Shown here: piece after piece, positions 20,157 through 28,823 of the stretch
Numbering within the stretch: the stretch's first letter is position 1
Layout: the number at the start of each line of letters is the position of its first letter
Assembly: GCF_029960815.1 (NCBI RefSeq)
Contig: NZ_JASBRE010000004.1
Span: 124,001 to 188,000 of the forward strand
DNA length: 64,000 nucleotides
Reading direction: 5' to 3'
Source of the DNA: Pseudomonas sp. AL03
Lineage (GTDB): Bacteria > Pseudomonadota > Gammaproteobacteria > Pseudomonadales > Pseudomonadaceae
Notes under the pieces: model-generated
What the model saw: the letters and a program-made list of their open reading frames with translations, nothing else
What the model was told of the DNA's origin: nothing
Databases searched by the model: none
Program-made: the position numbers and the translations under genes

Positions 20157-21014
20157 TCAGCTGCGCCCTTCAAGAATCGCAGCATAGCCTTCGCGAAAGC
20201 TTGGGTACTTCGGTGTCCAGCCCAAGGCTTTCGCCCGAGCATTGCTGCATTGCTTACTGCCAGTGCGACGCACGCTCGCGTCTTCGGCCCATTCGGTCAC
20301 GCCCAGGTACTCACGCAACCAGCCCACCACTTCAGCCAGCGGCGCAGGCGCATCGTCCACACCAATGTAGACGTCATCCAGCGCCACACCGCGACGATCC
20401 GCTTCAAGCAGACACGCCATCAACCCCGCCGCGTCGTCGGCGTGAATGCGATTGCCGTACAACGGTGGATCGACGGCCACGCGATAACCCCGACGGACCT
20501 GCGTCAGCAGCCATTCGCGGCCCGGGCCGTAAATGCCGGTCAAACGTACGATGCTGGCCGGGATGCCGCTATCGAGCGCCACTTGCTCCGCCTCCAGCAT
20601 CAATCGACCTGAATAGCCTGCTGCAATGGTCGGAGAAGTCTCGTCGACCCACTCGCCATCCTGCTGGCCATACACACTGCTGCTGGAAACAAACAGCAGG
20701 CGATTGGGCACCTGACCGTAGACGTTCAGCCAGTCCAGCACATGCTGCAAGCCCTGCACATAAGCGGAACGATAACCGGCTTCATCGTGATCGGTGGCGG
20801 CCGCGCAATACACCAGGTAATCCACCGCACCGACTGGCCAAGTCGCCGGGCAGTCTTCATTGAACAAGTCGCCGGCAACACCAATGACTCCCTCGGGTAG
20901 GCGCGAGACGTCACGCCTCAGGCCATGAACCTCCCACCCAGAAGCCACCAATTGCGTGGCCAGACGGCTACCAACATCACCGCAGCCGGCGATCAAAACA
21001 GAAGGCGCGGACAT
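20157..21014 (-). CDS. NAD(P)-binding epimerase/dehydratase-like protein (YeeZ type)
   Basis: A 285-residue extended-SDR-like protein. The Rossmann motif VLIAGCGDVGSRLA stands at the N-terminus of the start chosen here (ATG at 21014, MSAPSVLI, with GGGAG upstream). The SSSSVYGQ segment is typical of sugar-nucleotide epimerases, but the expected YxxxK reads YSGRL, so the catalytic lysine appears to be missing, as in other YeeZ-like members. Substrate unknown. Convergent with the lipoprotein gene and divergent from exbB. Confidence 0.8.
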   Translation of the reverse strand: MSAPSVLIAGCGDVGSRLATQLVASGWEVHGLRRDVSRLPEGVIGVAGDLFNEDCPATWPVGAVDYLVYCAAATDHDEAGYRSAYVQGLQHVLDWLNVYGQVPNRLLFVSSSSVYGQQDGEWVDETSPTIAAGYSGRLMLEAEQVALDSGIPASIVRLTGIYGPGREWLLTQVRRGYRVAVDPPLYGNRIHADDAAGLMACLLEADRRGVALDDVYIGVDDAPAPLAEVVGWLREYLGVTEWAEDASVRRTGSKQCSNARAKALGWTPKYPSFREGYAAILEGRS

Positions 21015-21202
21015 CAGAAAACTCCCATCAGAAAGGCACAGACTAGCGCTGGCAATGGACAAGCGGCTAGCAATGAAGGAAAAAAGATACTCTATTACTT
21101 TTGTTAACAAGAATTACTTGCAATAATGCCTGCCACTTTTGTTCTCGGCCTCACGAGGCCTGGAAGAGCATCTACCGTTTTTCTTTCTCAGGTCCGGCCA
21201 GC

Positions 21203-22135
21203 ATGACACGCAATCAATTCCCCGCTTCGCCAACCAAACGACCTCGCGCCTGGAGCGCGGTAGCCGCCCTGCTGATCAGCTTGATGCTGGCGCCGACCGC
21301 CGCGTTCGCTGACGCGCAAACGCCAGCGGATCACGCCGCACCGGCCGTTACCGCGACCGGCCCGGCCCAGGCCGTAGACACCACCGCCGAAGACGTTCCT
21401 GAAGTCCTCGAAGCTGACAACTCCCTGGGCATGGCCCACGACCTGTCGCCGTGGGGCATGTACCAGAACGCCGACATCATCGTGAAAATCGTGATGATCG
21501 GTCTGGCCATCGCGTCGATCATCACCTGGACCATCTGGATCGCCAAGGGTTTCGAGCTGATGGGCGCCAAGCGTCGTCTGCGCACTGAAATCGCCCACCT
21601 GAAAAAAGCCACCACCCTTAAAGAAGCCAGCGCTTCGGCAACCAAGGCCGGCACCCTCGCCAACCTGCTGGTGCACGATGCACTGGAAGAAATGAAGCTG
21701 TCGGCCAACAGCCGCGAGAAAGAAGGCATCAAGGAACGTGTCAGTTTCCGCCTCGAGCGTCTCGTTGCAGCCTGCGGTCGCAACATGAGCAGCGGCACTG
21801 GTGTGCTCGCCACCATCGGCTCCACTGCGCCGTTCGTCGGGCTGTTCGGTACCGTGTGGGGCATCATGAACAGCTTCATCGGCATCGCCAAAACCCAGAC
21901 CACCAACCTCGCCGTCGTCGCTCCCGGCATCGCCGAAGCCCTGCTGGCGACCGCACTGGGCCTGGTTGCCGCGATTCCGGCCGTTGTGATCTACAACGTC
22001 TTTGCCCGTTCCATCGCCGGTTACAAGGCGCAAGTGTCCGACGCTTCGGCAGAAGTCCTGCTGCTGGTCAGCCGCGACCTTGACCACTTGCCGCCCGAGC
22101 GCAGCTCGCAACCGCACATGGTGAAAGTGGGGTAA
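21203..22135 (+). CDS. exbB: TonB-system biopolymer transport protein ExbB
   Basis: A 310-residue inner-membrane proton-channel subunit. An N-terminal signal-like segment (about 17-36) and an Ala/Pro/Thr-rich periplasmic stretch precede three membrane helices (about 96-118, 205-228, 245-268), the long-form ExbB arrangement seen in pseudomonads. GTVWGIMNSFIG and LATALGLVAAIPAVV are the conserved pore-lining blocks. First gene of exbB-exbD-tonB; exbD follows after six bases. The MTRNQFPAS start at 21203 is preferred because further upstream in-frame sequence does not look coding. Confidence 0.93.
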   Translation: MTRNQFPASPTKRPRAWSAVAALLISLMLAPTAAFADAQTPADHAAPAVTATGPAQAVDTTAEDVPEVLEADNSLGMAHDLSPWGMYQNADIIVKIVMIGLAIASIITWTIWIAKGFELMGAKRRLRTEIAHLKKATTLKEASASATKAGTLANLLVHDALEEMKLSANSREKEGIKERVSFRLERLVAACGRNMSSGTGVLATIGSTAPFVGLFGTVWGIMNSFIGIAKTQTTNLAVVAPGIAEALLATALGLVAAIPAVVIYNVFARSIAGYKAQVSDASAEVLLLVSRDLDHLPPERSSQPHMVKVG

Positions 22136-22141
22136 TCGGCC

Positions 22142-22570
22142 ATGGGCCTGCATTTGAAAGAAGGCGCAGACGACGATCTGGCCGAGAACCACGAAATCAA
22201 CGTCACGCCGTTTATCGACGTGATGCTGGTGCTGTTGATCATCTTCATGGTGGCGGCCCCGCTCGCCACCGTGGACATCAAGGTCGACCTGCCCGCCTCG
22301 AGTGCCAAACCGGCGCCACGGCCAGAGAAACCGGTGTTCCTCAGCGTCAAGGCTGACCAACGCCTGTTCCTCGGCGAAGACGAAGTGAAGGCCGAAGCAC
22401 TCGGCGCTACGCTCGACGCCAAGACCCAAGGCAAAAAAGACACGACGATCTTCTTCCAGGCCGATAAAGGCGTGGACTACGGCGACCTGATGAGCGTGAT
22501 GGACAACCTGCGCTCCGCCGGGTACCTGAAGGTGGGCCTGGTCGGACTCGAGACGGCAGTCAAGAAATGA
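22142..22570 (+). CDS. exbD: TonB-system biopolymer transport protein ExbD
   Basis: A 142-residue single-span protein (membrane helix about 22-44, VTPFIDVMLVLLIIFMV) with the essential Asp in FIDVML. It forms the proton-driven motor with ExbB and transmits force to TonB. Its last four bases overlap the tonB start (ATGA). Confidence 0.95.
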   Translation: MGLHLKEGADDDLAENHEINVTPFIDVMLVLLIIFMVAAPLATVDIKVDLPASSAKPAPRPEKPVFLSVKADQRLFLGEDEVKAEALGATLDAKTQGKKDTTIFFQADKGVDYGDLMSVMDNLRSAGYLKVGLVGLETAVKK

Positions 22571-23316
22571 TCACGACGCGCCAAAAGCTGACGCGTTACA
22601 GCGCGAGCCTGGCCGTGGTGCTGGGCGTCCATGCACTGGCCATTGCGCTGGCACTGAACTGGACGTCACGCCCACCGATCGAGCTGCCGCCGCAGGCGAT
22701 GATGGTCGAGTTGGCGCCGGTTCCGGCCCCGCCACCGCCGGCACCGCCGAAGGTCATAACACCGCCACAGCCACCTGCCCCGGTGGAAGAACTGCCGATA
22801 CCGAAACTGGCTGAAGTGCCGAAGGCCGAGATTGCGGTGCCGAAACCGGTTAAACCCAAGCCCAAGCCTCAACCGCCCAAGCCTGTGGAGAAAAAGCCGG
22901 AACCGCCAAAAGAGAAGCCGTCCGAGGAAAAACCGAGCGACGCGCAACCGACTCAGGCGCCAACGGAAAAATCCGCACAACCGGCACCGGGTCCATCACC
23001 GGCGCAGCAAGCGGCCAAGGCCAGCTGGCAAGGCACCCTGCTCGCTCACTTGGCCAAGTACAAGAAGTACCCGGCCAGTGCGCAGTCGCGGGGCAAGGAA
23101 GGCATGAACCGTCTGCGCTTCGTGGTGGATGCTGAAGGTAACGTGTTGTCGTTCGAGCTGGTGGGCGGCTCTGGCACTGCCGATCTGGACAGGGCCACCC
23201 TGGAAATGATCCGCCGCGCCCAACCACTGCCCAAGCCACCGGCTGACATGTTGACCAATGGCGCCATCGAAATCGTTGCACCGTTTGTTTACTCGCTGGA
23301 AAAACGCCGGCGATAA
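22567..23316 (+). CDS. tonB: energy transducer TonB
   Basis: A 249-residue protein. One N-terminal anchor (about 10-33), then a long Pro/Lys/Glu-rich span (about 38-140, with repeated KPKP and EKP) that crosses the periplasm, then the C-terminal TonB domain (KYPASAQSRGKEGMNRLRF through GAIEIVAPF). It drives siderophore and vitamin receptors in the outer membrane. Start overlaps the exbD stop, so translation is coupled. Confidence 0.95.
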   Translation: MITTRQKLTRYSASLAVVLGVHALAIALALNWTSRPPIELPPQAMMVELAPVPAPPPPAPPKVITPPQPPAPVEELPIPKLAEVPKAEIAVPKPVKPKPKPQPPKPVEKKPEPPKEKPSEEKPSDAQPTQAPTEKSAQPAPGPSPAQQAAKASWQGTLLAHLAKYKKYPASAQSRGKEGMNRLRFVVDAEGNVLSFELVGGSGTADLDRATLEMIRRAQPLPKPPADMLTNGAIEIVAPFVYSLEKRRR

Positions 23317-23322
23317 AACAAG

Positions 23323-23452
23323 TAGCAGCTGGCGCAGCCTGCGTTCGGCTGCGAAGCAGCCGTGAAATCAGGCAGCGCGGTATTTCATGTAGAGCGAGCG
23401 TTGCTGGGATTACGACTGCTGCGCAGCCGAACGCAGGCTGCGCCAGCTGCTA
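23323..23452. repeat. REPIN: two 31-base arms in perfect inverted orientation
   Basis: The left arm (23323-23353, TAGCAGCTGGCGCAGCCTGC...) is the exact reverse complement of the right arm (23422-23452), 68 bases apart. Each arm contains its own hairpin (CGCAGCC...GGCTGCG), the REP doublet layout. It follows tonB. Apart from this element, the 299 bases between tonB and oxyR hold only presumed oxyR promoter sequence. Confidence 0.9.
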
Positions 23453-23615
23453 CAGGGATATGCGTATAGCTCGAAAAAGGTACTGAAAGGTGCCTTTTAC
23501 CTATCTGCCAGCGGCAAACTTGCTTGCCCGGTGTCACTTAACACACTCAGTCTGATAACGTGCGTCTATCGATTGCAGCCGGTATGCTTGGCCCGCAACT
23601 TCATGGACGCTTGCT

Positions 23616-24545
23616 ATGACTCTTACAGAATTACGCTACATCGTTACCCTCGCCCAAGAGCAGCACTTCGGCCACGCGGCCGAGCGTTGCCATGTCAGCC
23701 AGCCGACCCTGTCGGTGGGCGTGAAAAAGCTTGAAGACGAACTCGGTGTGCTGATTTTCGAGCGCAGCAAGAGTGCCGTGCGCCTGACCCCGGTCGGCGA
23801 GGGCATTGTCGCCCAGGCGCAGAAAGTCCTGGAGCAGGCCCAAGGCATCCGCGAACTGGCCCAGGCCGGCAAGAACCAGCTGACCGCCCCGCTGAAAGTC
23901 GGCGCGATCTACACCGTCGGCCCATACCTGTTTCCGCACCTGATTCCACAACTGCACCGGGTCGCCCCGCAGATGCCGTTGTACATCGAAGAAAACTTCA
24001 CCCACGTGCTGCGCGACAAACTGCGCAACGGCGAGCTCGACGCGATCATCATCGCCCTGCCGTTCAACGAAGCCGACGTGCTGACCCTGCAGCTCTACGA
24101 CGAGCCGTTCTACGTCCTGATGCCGGCCCAGCACCCGTGGACCCAAAAAGAATCCATCGACGCCAGCCTGCTCAACGACAAAAGCTTGCTGCTGCTCGGC
24201 GAAGGCCACTGCTTCCGTGATCAAGTGTTGGAAGCGTGCCCGACCCTGGCCAAAGGCAACGACGGCGCCAAGCACACCACGGTGGAATCCAGCTCCCTGG
24301 AAACCATCCGCCACATGGTTGCGTCCGGTCTGGGTATCTCGATTCTGCCGCTCTCGGCCGTCGACAGCCATCACTACGCCCCCGGCGTGATTGAAGTGCG
24401 CCCACTGACGCCGCCGGTGCCGTTCCGCACCGTGGCCATCGCCTGGCGCGCGAGCTTCCCGCGGCCGAAGGCGATTGAAATCCTCGCTGACTCCATTCGC
24501 CTGTGCTCGGTGGCCAAGCCGCAAGCACCGGTGGTTGCGGCCTAA
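23616..24545 (+). CDS. oxyR: hydrogen peroxide-sensing LysR-type regulator OxyR
   Basis: A 309-residue LysR regulator. The N-terminal winged helix (MTLTELRYIVTLAQEQHFG...) and the two redox cysteines Cys199 (GEGHCF) and Cys208 (LEACPT) are in the canonical OxyR places, so disulfide-based peroxide sensing should be intact. It activates catalase and peroxidase genes. It lies nine bases before recG, the usual Pseudomonas oxyR-recG operon. Confidence 0.97.
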   Translation: MTLTELRYIVTLAQEQHFGHAAERCHVSQPTLSVGVKKLEDELGVLIFERSKSAVRLTPVGEGIVAQAQKVLEQAQGIRELAQAGKNQLTAPLKVGAIYTVGPYLFPHLIPQLHRVAPQMPLYIEENFTHVLRDKLRNGELDAIIIALPFNEADVLTLQLYDEPFYVLMPAQHPWTQKESIDASLLNDKSLLLLGEGHCFRDQVLEACPTLAKGNDGAKHTTVESSSLETIRHMVASGLGISILPLSAVDSHHYAPGVIEVRPLTPPVPFRTVAIAWRASFPRPKAIEILADSIRLCSVAKPQAPVVAA

Positions 24546-24554
24546 GTCGCTGCC

Positions 24555-26630
24555 ATGACCGAGTTGTCGCAGGTGTCGGTGACGGCACTCAAGGGTGTCG
24601 GCGAAGCCATGGCCGAGAAATTGGCCAAGGTCGGCCTGGAGAATCTCCAGGACGTGCTATTCCACCTGCCGCTGCGCTATCAGGACCGCACTCGCGTGGT
24701 CCCGATCGGCCACTTGCGACCGGGCCAGGACGCCGTGATCGAAGGCACCGTCAGCGGCGCCGATGTGGTCATGGGCCGCCGCCGAAGCCTGGTGGTGCGT
24801 CTGCAGGACGGCACCGGCGGGCTCAGCCTGCGTTTCTACCATTTCAGCAACGCCCAGAAAGAAGGCCTCAAACGCGGCACGCGCATTCGCTGCTACGGCG
24901 AAGCGCGGCCCGGTGCATCGGGTCTGGAAATCTATCACCCGGAATACCGCGCCATCACCGGCGACGAGCCGCCGCCGATGGATGAAACCCTGACCCCGGT
25001 TTACCCGCTCACCGAAGGCCTGACCCAACAGCGCTTGCGTCAGTTGTGCATGCAGACCCTGACGATGCTCGGCCCGACCAGCCTGCCCGACTGGCTGCCA
25101 ACTGAGCTGGCGCGGGACTATCAACTGGCGCCGCTGGCCGATGCGATTCGCTACCTGCATCACCCACCCGCCGATGCCGATGTCGATGAACTCGCCCTTG
25201 GTCATCACTGGGCGCAGCACCGTCTGGCCTTCGAAGAACTCCTGACGCATCAACTGTCCCAGCAGCGCCTGCGCGAGAGCATGCGTTCCCTGCGCGCGCC
25301 GGCGATGCCAAATGCCACCCGGCTGCCAGCCCAGTATCTGGCCAATCTTGGCTTCACTCCGACCGGTGCTCAGCAACGGGTCGGCAACGAAATCGCTTAC
25401 GACCTCAATCAGCACGAGCCCATGCTGCGGCTGATTCAGGGCGACGTTGGCGCCGGTAAAACCGTGGTCGCGGCCCTCGCCGCACTCCAGGCCTTGGAGG
25501 CCGGCTATCAAGTGGCACTCATGGCGCCCACCGAAATCCTCGCCGAGCAGCATTTCGTCACCTTCAAACGCTGGCTCGAACCGCTGGGCATTGAAGTAGC
25601 GTGGCTGGCCGGCAAGCTCAAAGGCAAGAACCGCGTGGCCGCACTGGAGCAGATCGCCAGCGGCACACCGATGGTGGTCGGCACTCACGCACTGTTCCAG
25701 GACGAGGTGAAATTCAAGAACCTGGCCTTGGTGATCATCGACGAACAACACCGCTTCGGCGTGCAACAGCGCCTGGCGTTGCGGCAGAAAGGCGTCGGCG
25801 GGCGGATGTGTCCGCACCAGCTGATCATGACCGCCACACCGATTCCGCGGACGCTGGCCATGAGCGCCTACGCCGACCTCGACACCTCGATTCTCGACGA
25901 ACTGCCGCCCGGTCGAACCCCGGTGAACACCGTGCTGATCACCGATACCCGGCGCGTCGAAGTCATCGAGCGGGTGCGCGGTGCCTGTGCCGAAGGGCGT
26001 CAGGCCTATTGGGTGTGCACGCTGATCGAAGAGTCGGAAGAGCTGACCTGCCAGGCCGCCGAAACCACTTACGAAGACCTCACCGCGGCCCTCGGCGAGC
26101 TGAAGGTCGGGCTCATCCACGGTCGCATGAAGCCCGTCGAGAAAGCCGCCGTCATGGCCGAATTCAAGGCCGGCAACCTGCAACTGCTGGTCGCGACCAC
26201 CGTGATCGAAGTCGGCGTCGACGTGCCCAACGCCAGCCTGATGATCATCGAAAACCCTGAACGCCTCGGGCTCGCTCAGTTGCACCAGTTGCGCGGTCGC
26301 GTCGGTCGAGGCAGCGCCGCCAGCCATTGCGTGCTGCTTTACCATCCACCGCTGTCACAGATCGGTCGCCAGCGACTGGGCATCATGCGCGAAACCAACG
26401 ACGGTTTTGTCATCGCCGAAAAAGACCTCGAGCTGCGCGGCCCTGGCGAAATGCTTGGTACGCGTCAGACCGGACTGCTGCAATTCAAGGTCGCCGACCT
26501 GATGCGCGACGCCGATCTGCTGCCCGCCGTGCGCGACGCCGCCCAAGCGCTGCTGGAGCGCTGGCCGGATCACGTGAGCCCGCTGCTCGACCGCTGGCTA
26601 CGTCATGGGCAGCAATACGGCCAAGTGTGA
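24555..26630 (+). CDS. recG: ATP-dependent DNA helicase RecG
   Basis: A 691-residue superfamily-2 helicase that reverses stalled forks and acts on branched DNA. The N-terminal wedge/OB domain comes first (about 1-250), then motif I GDVGAGKT, the DEQH box and motif III TATPIPRT, then the C-terminal helicase lobe with QLRGRVGRG (motif VI) and the RecG-specific RGPGEMLGTRQTG end. Usual length. Directly after oxyR. Confidence 0.97.
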   Translation: MTELSQVSVTALKGVGEAMAEKLAKVGLENLQDVLFHLPLRYQDRTRVVPIGHLRPGQDAVIEGTVSGADVVMGRRRSLVVRLQDGTGGLSLRFYHFSNAQKEGLKRGTRIRCYGEARPGASGLEIYHPEYRAITGDEPPPMDETLTPVYPLTEGLTQQRLRQLCMQTLTMLGPTSLPDWLPTELARDYQLAPLADAIRYLHHPPADADVDELALGHHWAQHRLAFEELLTHQLSQQRLRESMRSLRAPAMPNATRLPAQYLANLGFTPTGAQQRVGNEIAYDLNQHEPMLRLIQGDVGAGKTVVAALAALQALEAGYQVALMAPTEILAEQHFVTFKRWLEPLGIEVAWLAGKLKGKNRVAALEQIASGTPMVVGTHALFQDEVKFKNLALVIIDEQHRFGVQQRLALRQKGVGGRMCPHQLIMTATPIPRTLAMSAYADLDTSILDELPPGRTPVNTVLITDTRRVEVIERVRGACAEGRQAYWVCTLIEESEELTCQAAETTYEDLTAALGELKVGLIHGRMKPVEKAAVMAEFKAGNLQLLVATTVIEVGVDVPNASLMIIENPERLGLAQLHQLRGRVGRGSAASHCVLLYHPPLSQIGRQRLGIMRETNDGFVIAEKDLELRGPGEMLGTRQTGLLQFKVADLMRDADLLPAVRDAAQALLERWPDHVSPLLDRWLRHGQQYGQV

Positions 26631-26708
26631 GCACCGTCGCAGTTTCTGAACCCTCGTTCTGAGCAAGCTGGTTATACTCCTGCCATTGTTTTAAAACGGA
26701 TACAGACC

Positions 26709-28109
26709 ATGACCGAAGTTGCCCTCGCACCCGCCACCCCGCACGCTCCGTCGGTTATTCGGCTGCTGCTGGGCAAACTGGGTATCGCCTACGAAGAAGT
26801 CCTCGACCATCACGGCCTGAACGCCGCACGCAAAGTGCAGGCTGTTCTGCTTGGTGACGCCGTGGGCACGCTGATGGTGCTGTTCCCGCAGAGCCAATTG
26901 CTGGACCTCAATAGCCTCGCCGAACTGACCGGCCGCCACCTCACCGCCGTGCCCACCGAACGCCTGGTAAAAATGCTCGGCAAACACAACCTGAGCTTGC
27001 TGCCCGGCCAGCCGGGGCTCACCAGTTCACCGTGTCTGTATGAAGAAAGCCTGCTGCGCGAACCGAAGTTGCTGATCAACTCGGACGAGCCGGGCGTGTT
27101 GCTGGAAGTCACCAGCGAAGACTTCAAGACCATGCTGACCAAGTCCAGCGCCGCCAACTTCGGCGAAGCGTTGACCCGCATTCGCCCGAACCTCGATCGC
27201 CCCGATGATGACCGTGAGGAAATCACTCAGGCCGTTCAAGCGTTCACCGCGCGGCGCATCCAGCAGCGTCTGGAAGAGACCATCGAAATTCCGCCCTTGG
27301 CCGAGACTGCGCAGAAAATCATCAAACTGCGTGTCGATCCCAACGCCACCATCGACGACATCACCGGCGTCGTCGAAACCGACCCGGCCCTGGCCGCACA
27401 AGTGGTGAGCTGGGCGGCGTCGCCGTACTACGCCTCGCCGGGCAAGATTCGCTCAGTGGAAGACGCCATCGTCCGGGTGCTGGGTTTCGACCTGGTGATC
27501 AACCTGGCGCTGGGCCTGGCCCTGGGCAAAACCCTGAGCCTGCCCAAGGACCATCCGCAACACACCACGCCGTACTGGCAGCAATCGATTTACACCGCCG
27601 CCGTCATCGAAGGCCTGACCCGCGCCATGCCGCGCGCCCAGCGCCCGGAAGCCGGCCTGACCTACCTCGCCGGCCTGCTGCACAACTTCGGCTACTTGCT
27701 GCTCGCCCACGTGTTCCCGCCGCACTTCTCGCTGATCTGCCGCCACCTGGAGGTCAACCCGCACCTGTGCCACAGCTACGTCGAGCAACACTTGCTGGGC
27801 ATCAGCCGCGAACAGATCGGCTCGTGGCTGATGCGCTACTGGGACATGCCGGATGAACTGGCCACCGCCCTGCGCTTCCAGCACGACCCGGGCTACGACG
27901 GCGATTACGCCGAGTACCCAAACCTCGTATGCCTGGCTGTACGCCTGCTGCGTAGCCGCGGCATTGGCTCCGGCCCGGACGAAGACATCCCGGACGCCTT
28001 GCTGGAACGCGTCGGCCTGACTCGCGAGAAAGCCAACGACGTCGTCAGCAAAGTGCTTGAAGCTGAAGTGCTGCTGCGTGAACTGGCTTCGCAATTCACC
28101 CAGCCCTGA
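26709..28109 (+). CDS. YbaK-like aminoacyl-tRNA deacylase / HDOD domain fusion protein
   Basis: A 466-residue two-domain protein. The N-terminal part (about 10-150) looks like the YbaK/ProX aminoacyl-tRNA deacylase fold (LNAARKVQAVLLGD...GRHLTAVPTERL). The C-terminal part (about 190-400) is an HDOD domain, a degenerate HD phosphohydrolase fold used in signalling (IPPLAETAQKIIKLRVDPNA, VVETDPALAAQVVSWA). This fusion is conserved after recG in Pseudomonas. Whether the deacylase is active is not clear and the role is unknown; a regulatory link between misacylated tRNA and signalling is only a guess. Confidence 0.85.
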   Translation: MTEVALAPATPHAPSVIRLLLGKLGIAYEEVLDHHGLNAARKVQAVLLGDAVGTLMVLFPQSQLLDLNSLAELTGRHLTAVPTERLVKMLGKHNLSLLPGQPGLTSSPCLYEESLLREPKLLINSDEPGVLLEVTSEDFKTMLTKSSAANFGEALTRIRPNLDRPDDDREEITQAVQAFTARRIQQRLEETIEIPPLAETAQKIIKLRVDPNATIDDITGVVETDPALAAQVVSWAASPYYASPGKIRSVEDAIVRVLGFDLVINLALGLALGKTLSLPKDHPQHTTPYWQQSIYTAAVIEGLTRAMPRAQRPEAGLTYLAGLLHNFGYLLLAHVFPPHFSLICRHLEVNPHLCHSYVEQHLLGISREQIGSWLMRYWDMPDELATALRFQHDPGYDGDYAEYPNLVCLAVRLLRSRGIGSGPDEDIPDALLERVGLTREKANDVVSKVLEAEVLLRELASQFTQP

Positions 28110-28114
28110 AAAGC

Positions 28115-28210
28115 TTCGCGGGCAAGTCGGATCGCCGCACCGCTCGCTCCTACGGATCACTTAAATCCTGTAGGAGCGAGCGGTGCGGCGATCCGACTTG
28201 CCCGCGAAGA
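28115..28210. repeat. REP-type inverted repeat, 40-base perfect arms
   Basis: The left arm 28115-28154 (CTTCGCGGGCAAGTCGGATC...) is the exact reverse complement of 28171-28210 with a 16-base loop. The arm is another common P. fluorescens REP type (ending GTAGGAGCGAGCGGTGCGG). It follows the HDOD gene and may form a very stable mRNA 3' hairpin. Confidence 0.92.
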
Positions 28211-28261
28211 ATCCACCCCGATCCAACTGGCTCTCCCTCGCCACAGGATCGCGCAGAATTC

Positions 28262-28645
28262 TCAAGCCTTAGACTTAGCCTTCCTCGGCTTCAAATACTT
28301 GGTCAACCCCTGAAACCAGATCACCAACGCCGGGTTGCCCTTGATCTGAATCGACTTGTCCTGAATCCCCGTCATAAACGCCAACTGCTTGTTCTTCGCC
28401 TGCATCGTGGCAAAGCCATACATCGCATCTTTAAAGGCAATCGCAAACGCAGGCTCGGCATGTACGCCGGACCTGCTGGTAATGCGCTGATCCTTCACAA
28501 AGAAATGCCGCGCCACCTTCCCGTCCAGGGTCTGTAATTGGAATACGAGCTCCTTGTCACCCAACTGTTGCTGAAACGCAGGATTAGTCCGACTGGCCTT
28601 ACCCATCAACAAACCCAGCATCCACAGAAGAAAACGAAATTTCAT
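28262..28645 (-). CDS. SCP2-like / hypothetical protein
   Basis: A 127-residue protein starting MKFRFLLWMLGLLMG; an in-frame GTG two codons upstream is a less likely start. After a short hydrophobic N-terminus the rest (about 20-115) has the pattern of an SCP2 sterol-carrier-like domain (VFQLQTLDGKVARHFFV, IQIKGNPALVIWFQGL). The basic tail ends KPRKAKSKA. Homologues follow the HDOD gene in other pseudomonads. Function unknown; lipid binding is only a family-based suggestion. Confidence 0.65.
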   Translation of the reverse strand: MKFRFLLWMLGLLMGKASRTNPAFQQQLGDKELVFQLQTLDGKVARHFFVKDQRITSRSGVHAEPAFAIAFKDAMYGFATMQAKNKQLAFMTGIQDKSIQIKGNPALVIWFQGLTKYLKPRKAKSKA

Positions 28646-28823
28646 GCGCACAGCCTCAAAAGGAAAATGAACGGCCGGCGCAGTGTAGCGGCTTCAAGCG
28701 AGAACGCCACCATTGCGCAGTGTTAGAAGAAGATGCCGCACTTTTTGACGCTGATGACTACCAAGTCATTGACGAAACGGATCGTTATGGCAGCTGTGTG
28801 TGGGAGACCTTCGAGTCTGCCGG

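Noticed and set aside
21060..21140. Possible Fur box upstream of exbB in an AT-rich stretch
   Set aside because: The best 19-base alignment to GATAATGATAATCATTATC matches only about nine positions; not enough to call, although iron control of this operon is likely from general knowledge.
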